DNA of 64,000 bases from contig NZ_KZ984570.1 of the NCBI RefSeq assembly GCF_003574445.1, positions 1 through 64,000 of the forward strand, read 5' to 3'. Shown in pieces: positions 1-8,102 of this stretch. The DNA is from Streptomyces sp. YIM 130001. Its GTDB lineage: Bacteria > Actinomycetota > Actinomycetes > Streptomycetales > Streptomycetaceae. Numbering within the stretch: the first letter of the stretch is position 1; each line of letters starts with the position of its first letter. The translations under genes were made by a program, and so were the position numbers. The notes under the pieces are model-generated. The model had not been told where the DNA came from. It saw only the letters and a list, made by a program, of their open reading frames with translations, and ran no database searches.

Positions 1-197
1 ACTGCATCGTCTTTGTCGGTCTGCCTCTCCGGCAGCATAGGCGTCCGAAGTGGCCCTGTTCCGTACGCGGCGCTCCGCGCCTCCACAGAATATTACTCGC
101 CAGTACATCCGGCTACCTGCAGGCAAGCAAGCGCTTGGGCCTGTGACGTTTCCAACGCCGTCCGATGTCTCGGGTACGGGATGGCCGGACCGGCGCC

Positions 198-704
198 TCA
201 GTCGCGCAGTTCCCGGAAACGGCCGCCGTGGTACAGCAGCGGGCGGCCGCCACCGGAGGGGTCCCCCTCTTCCACCTCTGCGACCACGAGCCGATGGTCA
301 CCGGCCGGCACGCGCGCCACGATCCGGCAGACCAGCCAGGCCACCACGTCTTCCAGTACGGGAACGCCCGCGGGCCCCTCGTGCCACCGGGTGGGCGCGG
401 CAAAGCGGTCCGCGCCGCTGCGCGCGAACATGGTGGCGAGTTCGCGCTGATGCTCTCCGAGCACATGGACGCCGATGTGGTCGGCGGTGGATATCACCGG
501 CCAGCTGGACGCACCGGTACCGATCCCGAAGGAGATCAGGGGCGGCTCGGCGGCGGCCGACGTGAGCGAGGTCGCGGTGAATCCGACGGGATTCGGGCCT
601 GCCGCGGTGATCACCGCGACGCCGGCGGCATGCTGCCGGAAGACGGAACGCAGGAGCTGGGGAGCGGCGAGCCGGGCGGTGTCAGCCTCGGGGGTGACCG
701 TCAT
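198..704 (-). CDS. flavin reductase family protein
   Basis: A 168-residue protein of the flavin-reductase-like (FMN-binding split barrel) family, the small NAD(P)H:flavin component that supplies reduced flavin to two-component monooxygenases. The family signature is seen near the N-terminus: LLRSVFRQHAAGVAVIT followed by GFTATSLTS at about residues 41-49, then SFGIG and a conserved HVLGEHQRELATMFA stretch. I start at the ATG at 704 because AGAAGGA lies 7 bases upstream; the reading frame stays open for 43 codons further out but without a ribosome site. No partner monooxygenase is adjacent, so its client is unknown. It could instead be a haem-degrading or pyridoxamine-oxidase-like split-barrel protein, but the flavin reductase pattern fits best. 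Confidence 0.85.
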   Translation of the reverse strand: MTVTPEADTARLAAPQLLRSVFRQHAAGVAVITAAGPNPVGFTATSLTSAAAEPPLISFGIGTGASSWPVISTADHIGVHVLGEHQRELATMFARSGADRFAAPTRWHEGPAGVPVLEDVVAWLVCRIVARVPAGDHRLVVAEVEEGDPSGGGRPLLYHGGRFRELRD

Positions 705-945
705 GGAATTGTCCTTCTGCCGTGGTGTGCGAGGTCCGTGGTTGCTCAAGGACCCGGACAGCGCGCACTCGCGTTTCGCGCGAGATCCAGGTGGACCCGC
801 GCGAACAGAAGGAGTTCGGACGGCATGGACCAAGGCTGACTAGGGGGAACTGCTTCGGTCAAGTGCGCCTGTGTCGATGGGAGATGGCTCACGGTCAGGA
901 GACCGGTCCCGGCCAGGAGGTTTACTCACCACCGGACTCGCCCTG

Positions 946-1266
946 TCACAGCGCCGCCCCCAGCGCGGCGATCACCTCGTTCTTCCGCGGCTGCCCCTCC
1001 GCCCGTCGGACGATCCGGCCCTCCTGGTCGAGGACGAGGACCGTGGGAGTGCGCTCCACGGCGAGTGCGCGTACCAGTGCGAGACGCTCCTCGGCATCGA
1101 TCTCGATGTGCGTGACTCCGGGCACCACCGCCGCGACGTCGGCCAAAATCCGGCGCGTCGCCCGGCACGGCTGACAGAAGGCGCTGGAGAACTGGACCAG
1201 TGTCGCCACCTCGCCGAGCTCGGCACCCAACTCCGCACCGCCGAGCCCTCGTTCGACGTCACTCAT
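946..1266 (-). CDS. thioredoxin-like protein
   Basis: A cytosolic thioredoxin-fold protein of 106 residues. The redox motif is CQPC at residues 31-34 (SSAFCQPCRATRR), a variant of the usual CGPC, and the conserved cis-proline sits in RTPTVLVLD about 42 residues later, followed by the terminal GRIVRRAEGQPRK strand and helix. No signal peptide is present, so it should act on cytosolic disulfides. I start at the ATG at 1266 because GGGAG is 8 bases upstream; an in-frame ATG at 1350 would add 28 residues with no sign of conservation. The gene stands alone between the flavin reductase and an acyltransferase on the opposite strand. The substrate cannot be told from sequence. Confidence 0.83.
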   Translation of the reverse strand: MSDVERGLGGAELGAELGEVATLVQFSSAFCQPCRATRRILADVAAVVPGVTHIEIDAEERLALVRALAVERTPTVLVLDQEGRIVRRAEGQPRKNEVIAALGAAL

Positions 1267-1558
1267 ACCTTCGACTCCCGTGTCCGACCCGATGCGCGCG
1301 ACCACGCAGCACCTCCCGCTCCAGTGCAGCAGCAGGAGCCCGCCCGGCATTCCCGCCGGTCAGAGCAGGCCGCCCCGGCACCGGAGCAGCAGGCCCTCAT
1401 CCAGGATCACGTGACGAGAATCTCGCCGCTCAGAGCCCCGGGGGGTGGCTACGACGGCCGGATTCGGGCACGATCTGCCACAAGCCCGTAACCTACGGGC
1501 CCGTAACTTTCCGCCGGGGGAACCCCCAACCCGGCGCACAGGAGGGTCCAACCCGCCC

Positions 1559-2281
1559 ATGGCAGAACTCGTCTACCGTCCGGTCATCGGTGCAGCGCGC
1601 ACGCTGTTCAAGGCGCTGGACCTGAAGATCGACTGCAAGGGCGCGGAACACATTCCGCGTTCGGGCGGGGCCGTTCTGGTCAGCAACCACATCGGCTACA
1701 TGGACTTCATCTTCGCGGGGCTCGCGGCGCGGCCGCAGAAGCGACTCGTCCGCTTCATGGCCAAGGAATCGGTTTTTCGCAACAAGGTCTCCGGCCCGCT
1801 GATGCGCGGCATGAAGCACATCCCCGTCGACCGCAAGCGCGGCGAGGCCGCGTACTCCCACGCGCTCGACTCGCTGCGCTCCGGTGAAATCATCGGCGTC
1901 TTCCCCGAGGCGACGATCTCGGAGTCGTTCACGCTGAAGAGCTTCAAGTCCGGCGCGGTGCGTATGGCCCAGGAAGCCGGGGTCCCGCTGATCCCGGTGG
2001 CCCTGTGGGGAACGCAGCGGCTGTGGACGAAGGGGCACCCGCGCAATCTCAAGCGCAGCCACATCCCGGTCACGATCCGGGTGGGCGAGGCCATCGAGGC
2101 CTCCCGCGACCAGTACGCGGGCGCCCTCACCCGCAAGGTCAGGGAGCGGATGCAGGACCTCCTGGAGACCGCACAGCGCGCCTACCCGGTACGGCCCAAG
2201 GGCCCGGACGACACCTGGTGGATCCCGGCACACCTCGGCGGCACCGCACCGCTGCCCGCCCAGGTCCGCGAGGCCGGCTGA
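1559..2281 (+). CDS. 1-acyl-sn-glycerol-3-phosphate acyltransferase family protein
   Basis: A 240-residue PlsC-type acyltransferase, which esterifies the 2-position of lysophosphatidate or related lysolipids in phospholipid synthesis at the inner face of the membrane. The catalytic HX4D motif is H44-IGYM-D49, and the substrate-binding block is VFPEAT at 114-119 in place of the common FPEGT; RVGEAIE is the usual late block. The ATG at 1559 has AGGAGGG 12 bases upstream, which decides it over an upstream in-frame start at 1445. There is no transmembrane segment. Streptomyces genomes carry several paralogues, so whether this is the essential PlsC or an accessory one is not clear from this locus. 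Confidence 0.9.
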   Translation: MAELVYRPVIGAARTLFKALDLKIDCKGAEHIPRSGGAVLVSNHIGYMDFIFAGLAARPQKRLVRFMAKESVFRNKVSGPLMRGMKHIPVDRKRGEAAYSHALDSLRSGEIIGVFPEATISESFTLKSFKSGAVRMAQEAGVPLIPVALWGTQRLWTKGHPRNLKRSHIPVTIRVGEAIEASRDQYAGALTRKVRERMQDLLETAQRAYPVRPKGPDDTWWIPAHLGGTAPLPAQVREAG

Positions 2282-2303
2282 GCGACGGTTCCGAAACGCC
2301 ATC

Positions 2304-2333
2304 GGCCCCGCATCCCGGTCGGGATGCGGGGCC
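2304..2333. terminator. bidirectional hairpin terminator
   Basis: A perfect 13-base inverted repeat (GGCCCCGCATCCC with a 4-base loop) lies between the convergent acyltransferase and threonine aldolase genes. It is the usual GC-rich actinobacterial terminator without a U tract and can serve both strands. Confidence 0.8.
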
Positions 2334-2359
2334 GTGCGCCGACTGTCGGCGAGGTGCGC

Positions 2360-3433
2360 CTACTGGCGCGCCATCTCCTCCTTGAGCGCCGCCAGGAAAC
2401 CGTCCACGTCGTCCTGGGTGGTGTCGAAGGCGCACATCCACCGCACGTCGCCGGCGGCCTCGTCCCAGAAGTAGAAGCGATAGCGCTGCTGCAGTCGCTC
2501 GCTCACCGCGTGCGGCAGCCGCGCGAAGACCGCGTTCGCTTCGACCGGGTGGAGAATCTCCACACCCGGCACCGACCTGACGCCGTCGGCGAGACGCTGT
2601 GCCATCTCGTTCGCGTGGCGGGCGTTGCGCAACCAGAGGTCCTTGGCCAGGAGCGCCTCCAACTGCACCGAGACGAAGCGCATCTTCGAGGCCAGCTGCA
2701 TGGACATCTTGCGCAGATGCTTGAGATGACTGACCGCGTCCGGGTTGAGGACGACCACTGCCTCGCCGTACAGCATGCCGTTCTTGGTGCCGCCGAACGA
2801 CAGGATGTCGACGCCCACCCGGTTGGTGAACGCACGCATCGGGACATCGAGCGAGGCCGCCGCGTTGGCTATCCGGGCTCCGTCGAGATGCACCTTCATG
2901 CCGAGCCCGTGCGCGTGGTCGCAGATCGCACGGATCTCGTCGGGGGTGTAGACCGTGCCGAGTTCGGTGTTCTGCGTGATCGACACGACCTGCGGCATCG
3001 CCCGGTGCTCGTCGTCCCAGCCGAACGCCTCGCGGTCGATCAGCTCGGGAGTGAGCTTGCCGTGCGCAGTGGGCACAGTGAGCAGCTTGAGGCCCGCCAT
3101 CCGCTCCGGGGCGCCGCCCTCGTCCACGTGGATGTGAGCGGAATCCGCGCAGATCACCGCACCCCAGCGGTCCGTGAGCGCCTGCAGCGCCGTGACGTTG
3201 GCCCCGGTGCCGTTGAACACCGGGAAGGCCTCCGCCGTCCCACCGAAGTGGCTGCGGATCGTCTGCTGCAGCCCCTCGGTGTACGTGTCCCCGCCGTAGG
3301 CGATCTGATGGCCGCCGTTGGCGAGGGCCAGGGCCGCGAGTACCTCGGGATGTGCTCCCGCGTAGTTGTCGCTCGCGAAGCCGCGTAGGTCGGGGTCGTG
3401 GAGTCGCCGTGCGTCGGTCCTGGCAGGGTTCAC
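2360..3433 (-). CDS. low-specificity threonine aldolase family protein
   Basis: A 357-residue fold-type I PLP enzyme of the threonine aldolase/beta-eliminating lyase family, which cleaves L-threonine or allo-threonine to glycine and acetaldehyde. Visible landmarks are FASDNYAGAHPEV near the start, YGGDTYTEGL, the PLP-ring contact HVDEGGAPE, HLDGARIANAA with Asp184, and the Schiff-base lysine at 217 in SFGGTKNGM. The start is GTG at 3433, whose first bases overlap the TGA of the upstream SDR gene (GTGA, 4-base overlap), which indicates translational coupling. It is the last gene of a three-gene operon with DUF6421 and an SDR. Aromatic beta-elimination is a less likely alternative activity. Confidence 0.9.
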   Translation of the reverse strand: MNPARTDARRLHDPDLRGFASDNYAGAHPEVLAALALANGGHQIAYGGDTYTEGLQQTIRSHFGGTAEAFPVFNGTGANVTALQALTDRWGAVICADSAHIHVDEGGAPERMAGLKLLTVPTAHGKLTPELIDREAFGWDDEHRAMPQVVSITQNTELGTVYTPDEIRAICDHAHGLGMKVHLDGARIANAAASLDVPMRAFTNRVGVDILSFGGTKNGMLYGEAVVVLNPDAVSHLKHLRKMSMQLASKMRFVSVQLEALLAKDLWLRNARHANEMAQRLADGVRSVPGVEILHPVEANAVFARLPHAVSERLQQRYRFYFWDEAAGDVRWMCAFDTTQDDVDGFLAALKEEMARQ

Positions 3434-4185
3434 GGCTTCTCGGTCAGCCACAGACGGGTTCCGTTCACTTCCCCGGCGGGCCGCTCCCAGACGCCGGTGA
3501 TGGCCTCGGCCAGCTCCGTGACGTCGGTGAAGCCCGCGAACTTCGCGTTGGGCCGCTCCGCGCGCATCGCGTCGTGCACCAACGCCTTGACCACCAGGAT
3601 GACAGCCGCCGCCGACGGCCCCTGCTCGCCCCCGGCCTTGCGGAAGTCGTCGCCGAGCGCGAGCGTCCATGCCTCGGCCGCCGACTTGGACGCCGCATAG
3701 GCGGCATTGCCCCTGGTGGGTTTGCCGGCGCCCGCGGCGCTGATCAGCAGATAGCGGCCGATCGGGCTGCGCAGCAGTCCGTCGTGGAAGGCGAGGGAGG
3801 TGTTCTGCACGGTTCGGATCAGGAGCTTCTCCAGGAAGTCCCAGTCCGCGAGGTCGGTCTCCATGAACGAGGCACTGCCCCGCCAACCGCCCACAAGATG
3901 CACCAGGCCGTCGATCCGGCCGAACTCCTTCTCGGTACGGACCGCCCACTCGCGGGCCGCCGCGGGATCGAGCAGATCAACGGTGTCACCGGTCACGGTC
4001 GCCCCACCATGGGCGTACCGTGCCGCGTCCACCGCTTCCGCGAGACGCGCCGGGTCCGCGTCGGAGGCGACGACGGTCGCCCCTGCCTCGGCGAGCCTGA
4101 GCAGGGTGGCGCGGCCCGCCGGGCCCGCCGCTCCCGCCACCGCTACGACCGCGCCGCCCAGTACACCGTTCTCGTTGCCGTTCAT
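3430..4185 (-). CDS. SDR family oxidoreductase
   Basis: A 251-residue classical short-chain dehydrogenase. The NAD(P)-binding glycine-rich turn is AVAGAAGPAGRATL at about residues 15-28, acidic DADPARL follows strand 2, HLVGGW replaces the common NNAG, and the catalytic pair is in NAAYAASKSAAE (YxxxK). The ATG at 4185 has GGAGG 8 bases upstream. A GTG at 4215, overlapping the stop of the DUF6421 gene as GTGA, is an alternative start and would add 10 residues. The gene is the middle member of a coupled operon and overlaps the threonine aldolase start by 4 bases. The substrate is unknown; the operon context suggests a small hydroxy or amino acid derivative. Confidence 0.87.
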   Translation of the reverse strand: MNGNENGVLGGAVVAVAGAAGPAGRATLLRLAEAGATVVASDADPARLAEAVDAARYAHGGATVTGDTVDLLDPAAAREWAVRTEKEFGRIDGLVHLVGGWRGSASFMETDLADWDFLEKLLIRTVQNTSLAFHDGLLRSPIGRYLLISAAGAGKPTRGNAAYAASKSAAEAWTLALGDDFRKAGGEQGPSAAAVILVVKALVHDAMRAERPNAKFAGFTDVTELAEAITGVWERPAGEVNGTRLWLTEKP

Positions 4186-4211
4186 GGTCCTCACCTCCGG
4201 GCCGCTGTCGC

Positions 4212-5654
4212 TCACGCGGCCCCCGACGCCACCGTCGGCTCCACTCGGGCGGCGCTCGCCGCTCCGGCCCCTGCTCCGCTGTCGGCCGTGATCCCCTGGG
4301 TCGAGGCGATCACGCCCTTGAGCTTCTTACGGAGTGCCTCATAGAACATGCTGAGCGGAAACTCGTCCGGAAGCACCTCGTCGACCAGTTTGCGGGGCGG
4401 CAGCGAGACGTCGAGGGCGTCGGGGCCCTTGGCCCAGCGGGATCCGGGGTGCGGGGAGAGGTAGCGCGAGACCAGGTCGTACGCGGCGAACCAGTGGACG
4501 AGCTTGGGGCGGTCGATGCCCGCCCGGTAGAGATCCTCGATCTCGCCGCAGAGCTGGTTGGTGACCTCCGGGGCGCGGTCCCAGTCGATGTGGAGCTTGT
4601 TGTCGGTCCAGCGCACCACGTCGTGCTGGTGCAGGTAGGCGAAGAGGAGCTGGCCGCCGAGTCCGTCGTAGTTGCGCACCCGCTCGCCGGAGACCGGGAA
4701 GCGGAACATGCGGTCGAAGAGCACGGCGTACTGGACGTCGCGGCCCTGGGGTACGCCGTCGGCCTGCAGGGTGACGGCCTCCTTGAAGGCGGTCAGGTCG
4801 CAGCGGAGTTCCTCGAGGCCGTACATCCAGAACGGCTGACGCTGTTTGATCATGAAGGGGTCGAAGGGCAGGTCGCCGTGACTGTGGGTGCGGTCGTGGA
4901 TCATGTCCCACAGGACGAAGGCCTGCTGGCAGCGGTCCTGGTCGGCGATCATCTCGCGGACGTCGTCGGGCAGTTCGAGCCCGAGGATGTCGACGGCGGA
5001 TTCGGTGACCCGGCGGAAGCGTGCGGCCTCGCGGTCGCAGAAGATGGCGCCCCAGCTGAAGCGTTCCGGGGCTTCGCGGACGGCGATCGTCTCGGGGAAG
5101 AGCACCGCCGAGTTGGTGTCGTAGCCGGAGGTGAAGTCCTCGAAGGTGATGCCGCAGAACAGCGGGTTGTCGTAGCGGGTGCGCTCGAGTTCGGCCAGCC
5201 AGTCGGGCCACACCATGCGCAGGACGACCGCTTCGAGATTGCGGTCGGGGTTGCCGTTCTGGGTGTACATGGGGAAGACGACGAGGTGCTGCAGGCCGTC
5301 GGCGCGGTGGGCGGCCGGCTGGAAGGCCAGCAGGGAGTCGAGGAAGTCCGGGACCCGGAATCCGTCGTCCACCCAGCGCCTGAGGTCGCCGACGAGGGCG
5401 CTGTGGTACTCGGCGTCGTGCGGCAGCAGAGGCGTGAGTTGCTCCACCGCGACGATGACCCGGTCCACGGCGTGTTCGGCGACGGGGCGGCTCGGAGCGC
5501 CCTCGGCGTCGAAGTCGATGGAACCGTCCGGGGACTGCCAGGGCCGGATCTCCTCCACGGCATCCTTGAGCTGGGGCCAGGCCGGATCGTCCACAACCCG
5601 CTCGGCGGGAGGAACATCCTCTCGCACGGTGGCCGGCACAAGAATTTCCGTCAT
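4212..5654 (-). CDS. DUF6421 family protein
   Basis: A 480-residue protein that I recognise as DUF6421, a family of unknown function largely limited to Streptomyces and neighbours. Conserved-looking stretches include WPQLKDAVEEIRPWQS, FPMYTQNGNPDRNLEAVV, GITFEDFTSGYDTNSAVLFP, WDMIHDRTHSHGDLPFDPF and LPPRKLVDEVLPDEFPLSMF. It has no signal peptide and no clear transmembrane segment, so it should be cytosolic. The histidine and acid rich HDRTHSHGDLPFD block looks like a possible metal site, but that is inference. The ATG at 5654 follows GGAGGAAGA and starts the operon; the SDR and threonine aldolase follow with overlaps. About 25 C-terminal residues are low complexity (alanine and glycine). Confidence 0.85.
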   Translation of the reverse strand: MTEILVPATVREDVPPAERVVDDPAWPQLKDAVEEIRPWQSPDGSIDFDAEGAPSRPVAEHAVDRVIVAVEQLTPLLPHDAEYHSALVGDLRRWVDDGFRVPDFLDSLLAFQPAAHRADGLQHLVVFPMYTQNGNPDRNLEAVVLRMVWPDWLAELERTRYDNPLFCGITFEDFTSGYDTNSAVLFPETIAVREAPERFSWGAIFCDREAARFRRVTESAVDILGLELPDDVREMIADQDRCQQAFVLWDMIHDRTHSHGDLPFDPFMIKQRQPFWMYGLEELRCDLTAFKEAVTLQADGVPQGRDVQYAVLFDRMFRFPVSGERVRNYDGLGGQLLFAYLHQHDVVRWTDNKLHIDWDRAPEVTNQLCGEIEDLYRAGIDRPKLVHWFAAYDLVSRYLSPHPGSRWAKGPDALDVSLPPRKLVDEVLPDEFPLSMFYEALRKKLKGVIASTQGITADSGAGAGAASAARVEPTVASGAA

Positions 5655-6084
5655 GTCTCTTCCTCCACGGGAGAACCTCGCGTAGCTCTCACCGTATGTG
5701 CGGGAGGTTCGCTCCACAAGGGCACCCTCGGAAGATCCTCCTGCGCCACCCCCTCTTTCACCGGATATTTTCCTGCGGTCTGCCGTTTCTACAGGTATGT
5801 GCCGCTACGGGCGGAGCACGTCCCGGCAGTGGGCGACCGGCCGCGGCGACAGCGGGTCAACGGCCTGCGGAATCGCCCACCCACGGGTGAGCCGGGCGGC
5901 GCGCGTCCACCGGGCTGCGCCCGAGGCAGGACGACGGCAGGTGCCGCGCCGCGCACACGATGCCTGCCGTTTCTGGCGTGCGATCCGGTCCCTTTGCCAG
6001 AACGGGCCGTTAGGCTGCGGCCTTGTCCGGGCCGCACAGGGACGTGCTGCTCGGAGAGTCGCCGCCGACGGAAGCGAGTGAACC
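5655..6084. other. intergenic region, no gene seen
   Basis: About 430 bases separate the divergent DUF6421 operon and the glycerophosphodiesterase gene. Open frames here have no ribosome sites and no recognisable protein character. A somewhat AT-richer patch near 5755-5800 could hold the minus-strand promoter of the DUF6421 operon, but I cannot define -35 and -10 elements with confidence. Confidence 0.5.
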
Positions 6085-6768
6085 TTGAACTTCCTCTTCA
6101 TCGGTCATCGCGGGGTCATGGGCGTGGAACCGGAGAACACTCTCCGTTCCTTCGTACGCGCCGAACAGGCCGGCCTCGATCTCATCGAACTGGATCTGCA
6201 TCTGAGCAAGGACGGCGCCCTGGTCGTCATGCACGACGCACAGATCGACCGCACCACTGACGGCAAGGGCGCGATCACCGAGAAGACCCTCTCCGAACTG
6301 CGCGAGCTGGACGCGGGCGGCGGTGAACGCATTCCGGTCTTCGAGGAGGTCCTGGACGCCGTGCAGGCGCCGCTGCAGGCGGAGATCAAGGATGTCGCGG
6401 CCGCCCGCGCGCTCGCCGACGTCATGAACGCACGGGGCCTGGCTCCGCGCGTCGAGGTGATCTCGTTCCACGACGAGGCGCTGGCCGAGATCACGCGCCT
6501 GGTTCCGGGGGTGCGGACAGCTCTGGTGGCCAGCCGTTACGGCCCCGAGGTGGTGGAACGTGCCACGGCTGTCGGCGCCGGCACGCTGGTCCTCAACATC
6601 CGGCGGCTGACCCTCGAGACCGCCGAACTCGCCCGCAAGGCCGATCTGCGGACCTTCGGCTGGGTGGTCAACACGCAGGACCAGCTGCGTCTGGTCCGTG
6701 CGCTCGGGCTCGACGGCGCCACCACGGACTATCCCGAGATCAAACGCACCGGCCGCTTCACGGCCTGA
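6085..6768 (+). CDS. glycerophosphodiester phosphodiesterase
   Basis: A 227-residue cytosolic GDPD of the TIM-barrel family, which hydrolyses glycerophosphodiesters to an alcohol and glycerol 3-phosphate. Catalytic residues are clear: H8 R9 in GHRG, E17 N18 T19, the ELDLHLSKDG block, and the second histidine in VVMHDAQIDRTTDG. The family C-terminus is WVVNTQDQLRLVRALGLDGATTDYPE. The start must be the TTG at 6085: an in-frame TGA occupies 6079-6081, and the next ATG would remove the catalytic HR pair. GGAAGCGAG precedes it. It lacks a signal peptide, so it likely acts on lipid breakdown products inside the cell. Confidence 0.92.
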   Translation: MNFLFIGHRGVMGVEPENTLRSFVRAEQAGLDLIELDLHLSKDGALVVMHDAQIDRTTDGKGAITEKTLSELRELDAGGGERIPVFEEVLDAVQAPLQAEIKDVAAARALADVMNARGLAPRVEVISFHDEALAEITRLVPGVRTALVASRYGPEVVERATAVGAGTLVLNIRRLTLETAELARKADLRTFGWVVNTQDQLRLVRALGLDGATTDYPEIKRTGRFTA

Positions 6769-6813
6769 CGGGGTTCCTGGACGGTCTGGGCTCGGGCAGC
6801 CGGGGAGCGCCCG

Positions 6814-7368
6814 TCATGCGGTCAAGTCCTTGACCAGGAGCTCGAATTCGAGGTCCGCGCGCTGCGGAACGCCGAAGCGCTCGTCGCCGTACGGGAAGGG
6901 GCTCGTCGTGCCCGTACGGCGATAGCCACGGCGCTCGTACCAGGCGATCAGGTCCTCCCGTGCCGAGATCACGGTCATCTCCACGGTCCGCACGTCCCAG
7001 GACTCGCGTGCCGTGCGCTCCGCCTCGGCGATGATCGTCCGGCCGAGCCCGCCGCCCTGCAGCGTGGGACGGACCGCGAACATCCCGAAGTAGGCGCGGC
7101 TGTCTCGGTGTTCCAGCTGGAAGCAGGCGATCAGTTCGCCGTTCCGCTCGACCACGACGAGTCTGCTGCCGGGCGAGTTGATCACCTCGAGCACTGCGTC
7201 GCGGTCGGTCCGCTGCCCCCCGAGCAGATCGGCCTCCGTGGTCCAGCCTGCCCGGCTCGCATCACCGCGGTAGGCGGAGTCGACGAGCTCGGCGACGTCC
7301 GCGGCATCGGCCTCGCCGGCGTCCCGGAACGTCAGTGCCTGCTCGCCGGTGCGGGGGGCGGTGTCCAT
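6814..7368 (-). CDS. GNAT family N-acetyltransferase
   Basis: A 184-residue acetyl-CoA dependent acetyltransferase. The fold is readable: an N-terminal LTFRDAGEADAADVAELV strand and helix, the AYFGMFAVRPTLQGGGLGRTIIAEAE core where QGGGLG is the acetyl-CoA pyrophosphate loop, and the C-terminal YERRGYRRTGTT block. The ATG at 7368 has an AAAGG element about 10 bases upstream. It stands alone, convergent with the phosphodiesterase. The acceptor substrate cannot be inferred. Confidence 0.88.
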   Translation of the reverse strand: MDTAPRTGEQALTFRDAGEADAADVAELVDSAYRGDASRAGWTTEADLLGGQRTDRDAVLEVINSPGSRLVVVERNGELIACFQLEHRDSRAYFGMFAVRPTLQGGGLGRTIIAEAERTARESWDVRTVEMTVISAREDLIAWYERRGYRRTGTTSPFPYGDERFGVPQRADLEFELLVKDLTA

Positions 7369-7514
7369 GGCCGTGCGCCTTTCGCTCGCTGCTGCGGGGG
7401 CGGTGCGCGAGCAGCGGTGGGTGTGCCGGGCCTGGCGCGCCGGTCCCGAGCGTAACTGCCGTGCGAGAGCGGTGCCAGGACGGCAGTTCCCGGACGGGAC
7501 CTAGCCTTGCCCGC

Positions 7515-7901
7515 ATGGTTCACGTACTGAGCAGTCGTACTCTTCTGCGTCCCACCGACCCGGAGCGGAGCCGTGCTTTCTACGGGGAGGCGCTGGGGCT
7601 CGCCGTCTACCGGGAGTTCGGCACGGGGCCCGAGCGCGGCACCGTGTATTTCCTGGGCGGCGGATATCTGGAGGTGTCGGGCCGGTCCGAGACGCCGCCC
7701 GCTCCCGGGCTCCGACTCTGGCTCCAGGTGTCCGACGCGGCAGCCGCTCACCGGGAACTGCGTTCGCACGGCGTCGAGATCCTGCGGGAGCCGCGCCAGG
7801 AGCCCTGGGGCCTGATCGAGATGTGGATCGCCGATCCCGACGGAGTGCGCATCGCCGTCGTCGAGGTGCCGGCCGACCACCCTTTGCGATACCGCCCGTG
7901 A
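7515..7901 (+). CDS. VOC family protein (glyoxalase/bleomycin-resistance fold)
   Basis: A 128-residue vicinal-oxygen-chelate protein made of one pair of beta-alpha-beta-beta-beta modules. Module 1 reads SRTLLRPTDPERSRAFYGEALGL, and module 2 runs from LRLWLQVSDAAAAHRELRSHGV to GLIEMWIADPDGVRIAVVEVP. The family includes glyoxalases, dioxygenases and drug-binding proteins; the specific role cannot be read here. The ATG at 7515 starts the conserved first strand. It lies about 200 bases upstream of a cytochrome P450 on the same strand, which could be a weak functional link. Confidence 0.85.
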   Translation: MVHVLSSRTLLRPTDPERSRAFYGEALGLAVYREFGTGPERGTVYFLGGGYLEVSGRSETPPAPGLRLWLQVSDAAAAHRELRSHGVEILREPRQEPWGLIEMWIADPDGVRIAVVEVPADHPLRYRP

Positions 7902-8102
7902 CCGAGGGTGCCCCGTGGCGTGGCCCCCAGTCGGGGCGCGCCATGAGACGAGGGACACTCTCTGAGAAAACCCTGAAAGGTCCGTTCTGTCCTGCCCATC
8001 ACCACCACTGCGGGCCGGGGCCACTTATGCTGACCGCTCCACAAGTGCGCGCCGCGTGTCCGCCCGGTGCCCGGCCTCACGAAACGTCCCCTGGAGCACA
8101 CA

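Noticed and set aside
1..197. Left-edge sequence before the flavin reductase stop
   Set aside because: Checked for a partial gene on both strands; nothing with codon bias or family similarity was found.
5698..6081. A 127-codon plus-strand open frame before the phosphodiesterase gene
   Set aside because: No ribosome site, arginine/alanine-rich random character and a stop just before the real start; I regard the region as non-coding.
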